From NCBI GenBank assembly GCA_018662715.1, contig JABJFP010000247.1, positions 1 through 10,813 of the forward strand: a DNA stretch of 10,813 bases, written 5' to 3'. A model generated the notes under the pieces. That model had not been told where the DNA came from and did not search any database. It saw only the letters and a list, made by a program, of their open reading frames with translations. This DNA comes from Methanobacteriota archaeon (GTDB lineage Archaea > Thermoplasmatota > Poseidoniia > Poseidoniales > Poseidoniaceae). Of this stretch, positions 7,501 to 10,813 are shown in pieces. The position numbers and the translations under genes were made by a program. The first letter of the stretch is position 1; each line of letters begins with the position of its first letter.

Positions 7501-9536
7501 TCGTGGTTTATGTCAAGGGCTGGTCTGAAGGTGAGCCGATTAAGTCAGTAGAGAAAGGAACCTACGATATTCTTGAATTGAGTGTCTTTGTATCCATACG
7601 TTCAACTGGAAACATTGAATTTGAAATCGATGATACAAGTACATACGTCTTGCCTGGAGAATGCGCAACATACGATATTGATGTGACCAAGAATTTCGAT
7701 TCCGGAGACCTTGTCTTCGTGACACCAGGTGCACCCGAAGTAAAGCCAGACGGCATTAACATGGATGCATGGACCATTGAGAACTGGGTTGTTGATGTCG
7801 ACTTCACGGATGCCTCAAACAATCCAGACGCAGCCCTTGGAGTACCTCTTCCTTGGACCATCTCAGGCGGAGATGAATCCGTGACAAAGTCAGTTAGTGT
7901 CGATGTGTGCGCTCCAAGCAATGCAACAGCAGGCCTTGGGCCAGCTGTTACGGTCAAGGCTTACCTAGAAGGGTACCCGCGTATTTCGGATTCCGTCATC
8001 TTATCCACTAATGTCATCCACGAATATGTTCTGGATGCGGGTATTGACCCTGATGTCGGATTAGAAATTGATGTCAACCCCGGCGACCAAATCGCCTTGC
8101 CGATCACTGTTGCAAACGATGGAAACGGGCCGGACCGATTTGATTTCCGCCTTGCTCGTGTGACGGATGCCTTTGGCGTTGATGTCATTTGGGATATTGA
8201 CATCCCTCGCGATGGTTTGATGGAACTTTCGCCCGATACCTACCAGGCGTTTGAAGTTCTCATGAACGTTCCAAACAAGGTTGACGCTGGCGAATATACC
8301 GTCGTCCTCCAAGCATATTCAGAAGAAGCCTATCCCGACTCAAGCGGACGAGAAACTCGTCTACGTGATACCATTGAAATGTCTGTCACCGTGAACGAAT
8401 TCCATGACATGCAAATCTCAATGGACCCGAGGGTAGACAACGCAGTCAAGACATCTGCACCAGGAAAGATTGTCCGATACACGTTCAATGTCACCAACAA
8501 CGGAAACGTCCCCGATGTCCCATCCATGAACAACCACACTGCACAACGTGACGGTGATGAATTGGTCTGGCAGACCCTTCCAGGCATGAACATGCTTGAT
8601 GGGTGGAGTGTTGAGTGGTACATGCTCAAGCAAATTAGTGCTGATGTCGTTATCGAGGAAGCATGTGTAGAGGAAGTATCGACTGCCTCTTCATTCCCTG
8701 AAGACACCTGCGTTTACTTGACTGACTTGAACGAGTACCGCCTCCCTGAGATGGCTCCATATGAAGTTGCATCAGTTGTTGCTGCTGTGTCCATCGGAAC
8801 AAATGCGAAACTTGACACCCGAAACCTCGGTTTGAAGGTGGTTTCAATGCACGGAAACATGGAGAACAACGGCGACCATGATGATTCGCCAGAATGGAGC
8901 GGAGATGACTTTGACACCAACGAATTCATTGTCACACTTCGTCTACGTGCTCCAAATTTGGAAATTAAGGAAATCATCACTCCGCCATCTTACAGCAGCG
9001 AAGTAGACTCCACCATCCCGATTGGTATCATTTTGCAGAACACCGGAAACGTCCACGCAACGAACATTGAAATCGTTCTCTGTGAGTACGACAAGGTCAA
9101 CGATCAAGACACCATCAAGGAAATTCGCAAGAATGGCTGTGATGAAGAACGCATCGTCATGCGCCAAGTTGTTGGAGCACTCTTAGCCCCAGATGCTACC
9201 GAGGATGCAAAGGAAATCGAACTTTACCTCCTCTACCCTGTTAGTGCAGGAAGCAAGGGCGTCTATGTTGTGGTTGACCCAATGAACGAAATCGTCGAGT
9301 CTGATGAACGTGACAACGTGAAAGCCGTTGGAGAAGCTCTTGAATCTGACAGCCCGTTCTTCGACGTGGCTGGCGAAGTGATTGGAAAGACAGCACTGCC
9401 GTTTGCAGTGATCATTCTTACCGTCGCTCTGCTCGGCGTGGTTTACCTTGTTGGTAAAGGCCGCCGTGATGATGTCAACAAGCGTCTTGCAGAACAGTCG
9501 TCGCTTGTCTCGGTTCTTTCCGAAGAAGACGTCTAA
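4515..9536 (+). CDS. Giant surface protein: propeller with inserted vWA domain, Ig-like modules, C-terminal anchor
   Basis: A 1673-residue secreted, membrane-anchored protein. Residues 1-31 are a Sec signal peptide (hydrophobic core 8-29, cleavage probably after A30 or A31, no lipobox Cys). Residues 51-777 hold seven repeats of the form xPxxxxD-x(4,5)-(V/I)(H/Q)(I/V)xWxD, as in seven-bladed propellers. Repeat 4 is split by a von Willebrand A domain at about 251-517: MIDAS motif DTSGS (258-262), a beta strand ending in D408, and a Gly/Asn/Pro-rich insertion at about 300-400. Residues 779-1606 form about six Ig-like modules of NEW3/CARDB type, several carrying NTGNV, NNGNV or NDGNG turns. The last (1480-1606) is CARDB-like. 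A transmembrane helix (about 1627-1648), the basic stop KGRR and a 25-residue acidic cytoplasmic tail follow. Fourteen cysteines, all outside, and about a dozen N-x-S/T sequons suggest disulfides and N-glycosylation. Function is unknown; cation-dependent adhesion or polymer binding is an inference. Confidence 0.92.
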   Translation: MNQKTKSISLASLMVLSVMSGLLMASVSVAASTVVITEAVQIVDGGASSDAQASVGSDSSGNVHVVWTRNNQHLYYSMLSPRGETLIDATQITNPGLHKIWHPDMKVDELDRVHVVWADKSGQHAIMYTALNPWTTPMDGSASDDGTITAIDDTIIERRSQNRDWPALDIDSQNNIHIVWEDNYDQLGKFFNQPQIYYSMIQPVIASGAIVTLFDDTLLTPIIGHKGHPDVVVDANDYVQIAWDDTRGGKVELAFIVDTSGSMYTEWADICTVVYGGNFASGSYFQGIKPMLEVANMTVYETIYGLGNTLPGAASSGNCQGYNQNAGPRTTPLGQNPGDNSGGIRKLPGTVYNGNTYSGYSGEDWGPGSNWACLSWKDAQGNVPGNPPTGDDHRWNPNATKIVIPVSDEGPKDGDPSQQADDKAAIQEAHDNCLLAGVIPVGLYGQGYGGAGNIQSHFMDLVQCPNGIVSTNTRNCPGNTLANTDSGGQAYEFPSGSGTNQMALLVEAMVYISTNNSREIYMTVLDPYAKMNNDPTFVPGENGHSVNGQTYVEDTGPAAEGHLVVVNDTRVTIDDAYSFHPSIGVDMQGNTHIAWMDGRDYGFEKDTNYEVYYTKLRLQGAGIWDGAEQGLSTYAIKKINDIAISNVEGKNGLPPASPYAGNSVFPSLLTDDQNNVHIAWVDSGNTSANEEIMYVRLNQTDLTGDGLTALDPWEAIPVTSWNSNKLGPNSGRQPSIGMPPAFSNDLGSGAHIAWSDTNKCGADGNNNRFTICYSHVLTGQVDLDYEEGETFYHVIEPGEQTIYNMTMNNSTPGPKDLVADTYGLNISGVPLNWTANLYFASNHSSIFPDTPIFLEGGEDIRFYMRVQAPSIYQANGDELGEIKVTAQSYKDPAIQNDITTLTLMDVVHGINLDTSHSMADIEQGQTAIFSITITNTGNVNDAFVFWDSNSLEGQQEWLLPFGWQINFPTRVELDPGQSVTKNLEISVPTTEDPGAFVVYVKGWSEGEPIKSVEKGTYDILELSVFVSIRSTGNIEFEIDDTSTYVLPGECATYDIDVTKNFDSGDLVFVTPGAPEVKPDGINMDAWTIENWVVDVDFTDASNNPDAALGVPLPWTISGGDESVTKSVSVDVCAPSNATAGLGPAVTVKAYLEGYPRISDSVILSTNVIHEYVLDAGIDPDVGLEIDVNPGDQIALPITVANDGNGPDRFDFRLARVTDAFGVDVIWDIDIPRDGLMELSPDTYQAFEVLMNVPNKVDAGEYTVVLQAYSEEAYPDSSGRETRLRDTIEMSVTVNEFHDMQISMDPRVDNAVKTSAPGKIVRYTFNVTNNGNVPDVPSMNNHTAQRDGDELVWQTLPGMNMLDGWSVEWYMLKQISADVVIEEACVEEVSTASSFPEDTCVYLTDLNEYRLPEMAPYEVASVVAAVSIGTNAKLDTRNLGLKVVSMHGNMENNGDHDDSPEWSGDDFDTNEFIVTLRLRAPNLEIKEIITPPSYSSEVDSTIPIGIILQNTGNVHATNIEIVLCEYDKVNDQDTIKEIRKNGCDEERIVMRQVVGALLAPDATEDAKEIELYLLYPVSAGSKGVYVVVDPMNEIVESDERDNVKAVGEALESDSPFFDVAGEVIGKTALPFAVIILTVALLGVVYLVGKGRRDDVNKRLAEQSSLVSVLSEEDV
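4665..6845 (+). repeat. Seven propeller-type repeats encoded within the surface-protein gene
   Basis: The recurrent core (V/I/T/A)(H/Q)(V/I)xW followed by an aromatic-rich strand occurs at residues 62-79, 112-132, 175-203, 238-250 with 518-527, 590-616, 675-697 and 748-777. Most are preceded by a (H/W/F/Q)P-x4-D strand (102, 165, 228, 580, 665, 733). Seven copies suit a closed seven-bladed propeller. The repeats are diverged at DNA level, so they are ancient protein repeats rather than recent duplications. Confidence 0.75.
5265..6065 (+). other. von Willebrand A domain inserted inside propeller repeat 4
   Basis: Residues 251-517 interrupt repeat 4 between its IAWDDTRGG half and its REIYMTVLDP half. 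Strand 1 with MIDAS DTSGS (258-262), strand TKIVIPVSDEG (400-410), strand GVIPVGLYG (437-445) and the closing helix ALLVEAMVYI (503-512) follow normal vWA order. The insertion carries six of the protein's cysteines (271, 319, 373, 433, 464, 476). Confidence 0.75.
6849..9332 (+). repeat. Tandem Ig-like (NEW3/CARDB-type) modules forming the stalk
   Basis: Approximate modules are residues 779-905, 909-1025, 1032-1170, 1181-1295, 1298-1478 and 1480-1606. Each opens with a strand, then a Pro-Gly or Gly-rich turn (EPGEQ, EQGQT, LPGEC, NPGDQ, APGKI), then a strand leading, in several, to N-T/D/N-G-N. The order suits an extended rod lifting the propeller/vWA head away from the membrane. The fifth is larger, with a Cys pair (1384, 1399) in an apparent insertion. 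Boundaries are approximate. Confidence 0.65.
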
Positions 9537-9540
9537 GGAT

Positions 9541-9560
9541 CTAACAGCCTTCGGGCTTAG
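9541..9560. terminator. UUCG-type hairpin at the convergent gene junction
   Basis: AGCC (9546-9549), loop TTCG (9550-9553) and GGCT (9554-9557) form a perfect four-pair stem, extended by CTA (9541-9543) pairing with TAG (9558-9560) across a two-base bulge. It fills the 20-base gap between the surface-protein stop and the regulator stop and overlaps the latter. Its position suits a bidirectional 3'-end element. It lacks a long U-tract, which archaeal termination usually needs, so it may only stabilise transcript ends. Confidence 0.4.
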
Positions 9561-10303
9561 TTTGAACCTGGTCCAAGGTACCAGCGCAACTCTGTGTTGA
9601 GCGGAGCCGCTATGATGTGACCTGAACGGCGGGCGATTTGACGCTCAAGCTGAGAACGGATGGTTTCAATCATTTCACTCACGTTAGCGTCTCCGACCAA
9701 TTCATTTCGAATAAGAGAACTAATGTCAAGCCTTTCTCCACTGGCTTCAACCATCGACTGTACGATGGTGCGCTCTTCATACTGGGTAAAGTCGGCTTCG
9801 ACTCCAGCAGATACGCGCTGACGGATGTGTTGATGGAGTGAGACCAATGCATCGCGTTGTGCATCCAAGTCATCCATAACCTGGGCAAGTGTTCGTAGGT
9901 GGGCTAATCCCTCTGCAACGGCTATTTTTTTCCTACCGCTCAACGACTCAGCAATTGGTACGGAAGCCTTCGGTAATTTAGGAGAGAGGCGCATAGGTCC
10001 GCCCTTAGGTAGTTTACGTGTTTCACAACGGAAGAGGTCTGGACCGAGGTCAATGTGGAGTGAGAATGCTCTGTCCACGCTGTATACAGTTCGCGGCGGC
10101 CCGCCTTTTTCCGAAGGAACCTTAGCCTTGGAAACCAATCCGCCTTTTTCTAACTCAGTGAGGTGTTTAACGACAGCAGGCTGACTTACGCCGATGAGTT
10201 GGGCAAGTTGCATGGCATAATGCGGCTCCCGAACCAATCGCTCTACAATATGGCGACGAATCTTATTTTGAAGCAAGTAAAGTGCCGTATCGAGGTCCGT
10301 CAT
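9557..10303 (-). CDS. Winged-helix (ArsR-like) transcriptional regulator of archaeal type
   Basis: A 248-residue cytoplasmic DNA-binding protein. The N-terminal 75 residues form a winged helix: LYLLQNKIRRHIVERL (8-23), helix 2 in HYAMQLAQLIGVS (28-40), recognition helix QPAVVKHLTELEKGGLV (41-57), and a wing rich in Lys/Gly/Pro ending RTVYSVD (71-77). The EPHYAMQLA...SQPAVVKHL pattern and the following FSLHIDLGPDLF (80-91) match an ArsR-like family I recall as widespread in archaea (COG1777-like). Residues about 125-165 form a charged helix likely to be a dimerisation or coiled-coil segment. The rest to 248 is mostly helical with no recognisable ligand pocket. There is one Cys (93) and no metal-binding cluster, so a metal sensor is unlikely. 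It is convergent with the surface-protein gene and follows the acidic-protein gene by 54 bases. A 13-base inverted repeat just before its ATG is a candidate operator. Its targets are unknown. Confidence 0.88.
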   Translation of the reverse strand: MTDLDTALYLLQNKIRRHIVERLVREPHYAMQLAQLIGVSQPAVVKHLTELEKGGLVSKAKVPSEKGGPPRTVYSVDRAFSLHIDLGPDLFRCETRKLPKGGPMRLSPKLPKASVPIAESLSGRKKIAVAEGLAHLRTLAQVMDDLDAQRDALVSLHQHIRQRVSAGVEADFTQYEERTIVQSMVEASGERLDISSLIRNELVGDANVSEMIETIRSQLERQIARRSGHIIAAPLNTELRWYLGPGSN

Positions 10304-10308
10304 CTTCT

Positions 10309-10321
10309 CAACCTATGGTTG
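10309..10321 (-). promoter_or_regulatory. Perfect inverted repeat just upstream of the regulator start
   Basis: CAACC-TAT-GGTTG is a perfect palindrome with 5-base arms and a 3-base spacer. It begins five bases before the regulator ATG (10303 on the minus strand). It could be a dimer-binding operator for autoregulation, or an RNA hairpin shielding the ribosome-binding region, where only a weak GAGAAG site is visible. Confidence 0.4.
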
Positions 10322-10357
10322 GGTAGTGTTCAGACCTCTATGAACTCACCGATTTGG

Positions 10358-10813
10358 TTATTGTTCGTCCCAGTCTTTCCAACCATTATTATTTTCAGCC
10401 GAGGTAGAAGTATTGTTCGAGGTTCTTGAAGTGGGTTTTTCCTTCTTTTTCTCTGGAACTGCTTCGTTCGCTACAACCCCCTCATCCCAGGAAAAGATAG
10501 CCGCTGCGTTAGCAGCCTCAGCCTCAGCTCGCTCGGGTTGTTCCCCTTGATAGCGGTCGGTTCGAGCATGTTCCTGAGCAGCTTCAACATCGCCTTTCAT
10601 TAACGCAAAAACCTGTTCAGTCGTGAGGAGGTTCCCTGCAGCAACATCTGTTTTCCCATCAACAAAATCTTCACTCTGTGGGCTCTTTGCAGTTGTGTCT
10701 GCAAAGGGTGGCGCAACGCTTTCATCAATGTTAGAGGGAGCACCGGTGTTCTGCGTGAACTCTACAGTTTGGTCGGGGGTGAAATCCGTCACGGGAATCA
10801 TGGAACCATCAGC
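10358..10813 (-). CDS. C-terminal part of an unrecognised acidic, low-complexity protein (5' end beyond window)
   Basis: The frame runs without a stop to the window edge. The first ATG inside (10801) has no Shine-Dalgarno site before it, so the gene probably begins outside and 10801 is an internal Met. From that Met there are 147 residues. Residues 1-55 are polar and Pro/Thr/Asp-rich. A short helical segment, TTEQVFALMKGDVEAAQEHA (60-79), leads into an Ala/Glu-rich helix (about 88-103). FSWDEG (103-108), a Lys run (118-122) and a Ser/Thr/Asn-rich tail ending in GWKDWDEQ follow. This looks like a disordered C-terminal tail with one or two helices, perhaps an interaction segment. There is no signal peptide or membrane helix in the visible part. 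I do not recognise the family. It lies 54 bases upstream of the regulator on the same strand and may share its transcript. Confidence 0.65.
   Translation of the reverse strand, partial: ADGSMIPVTDFTPDQTVEFTQNTGAPSNIDESVAPPFADTTAKSPQSEDFVDGKTDVAAGNLLTTEQVFALMKGDVEAAQEHARTDRYQGEQPERAEAEAANAAAIFSWDEGVVANEAVPEKKKEKPTSRTSNNTSTSAENNNGWKDWDEQ

Noticed and set aside
4682..9060. Recurrent GGAAACGT string in the surface-protein gene as a possible DNA repeat or binding site
   Set aside because: Most copies encode the same Gly-Asn-Val turn in propeller and Ig-like repeats, so protein repetition and codon preference explain them.
9333..9536. Archaeosortase-type (PGF-CTERM-like) sorting signal at the end of the surface protein
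   Set aside because: No PGF or comparable tripartite motif is present before the helix, and a 25-residue tail follows it, which fits a plain transmembrane anchor.
1..10813. CRISPR arrays, tRNA/rRNA genes, insertion sequences, integrase sites
   Set aside because: No regularly spaced direct repeats, cloverleaf sequences, transposase-like proteins or terminal inverted repeats were seen on either strand by eye.

Overview
The window reads as a slice of an uncultured archaeal chromosome, most likely a planktonic marine euryarchaeon of the Marine Group II / Poseidoniales type. This is an inference. It rests on a winged-helix regulator of a type common in archaea, a DUF2299-like protein (mostly archaeal), an archaeal-looking TATA element with a short leader and Shine-Dalgarno site, a very large secreted protein with Ig-like and CARDB-like modules and a C-terminal membrane anchor, and a PlsC-type acyltransferase. 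No 16S rRNA or other phylogenetic marker is present. Coding density is high, and no tRNA, rRNA, CRISPR array or insertion sequence was seen.

Bases 10-4381 (+ strand) hold four closely spaced genes that look like one transcription unit. They are a divergent succinate dehydrogenase/fumarate reductase-type flavoprotein, a Fhit-like HIT nucleotide hydrolase/transferase, a membrane acyltransferase with a C-terminal multi-helix domain, and a small DUF2299-like protein. The HIT and acyltransferase genes overlap by one base (TAATG), and a strong Shine-Dalgarno site fixes the acyltransferase start at 2088. The flavoprotein keeps several dicarboxylate-site residues of SdhA/FrdA but lacks the conserved arginine of the HGANR motif and the His used for covalent FAD attachment. 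No iron-sulfur or membrane-anchor subunit lies downstream.

Bases 4382-4514 are a promoter/leader region. It drives a 1673-residue surface protein (4515-9536), the centrepiece of the window. After a signal peptide, seven repeats of an H-I-x-W-x-D type suggest a seven-bladed beta-propeller. A complete von Willebrand A domain with a DxSGS MIDAS motif is inserted inside repeat 4. About six Ig-like modules (NEW3/CARDB type), one transmembrane helix and a 25-residue cytoplasmic tail follow. All 14 cysteines are extracellular and occur in even numbers per module.

On the opposite strand and convergent with this gene lie a winged-helix transcriptional regulator (9557-10303) and, upstream of it, the 3' end of a low-complexity acidic protein (10358 to the window edge). 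A UUCG-type hairpin sits at the convergent junction. A perfect 13-base inverted repeat lies just upstream of the regulator start and could be an autoregulatory operator or an RNA hairpin. A functional link between the regulator and the surface protein is possible but not shown by the sequence.
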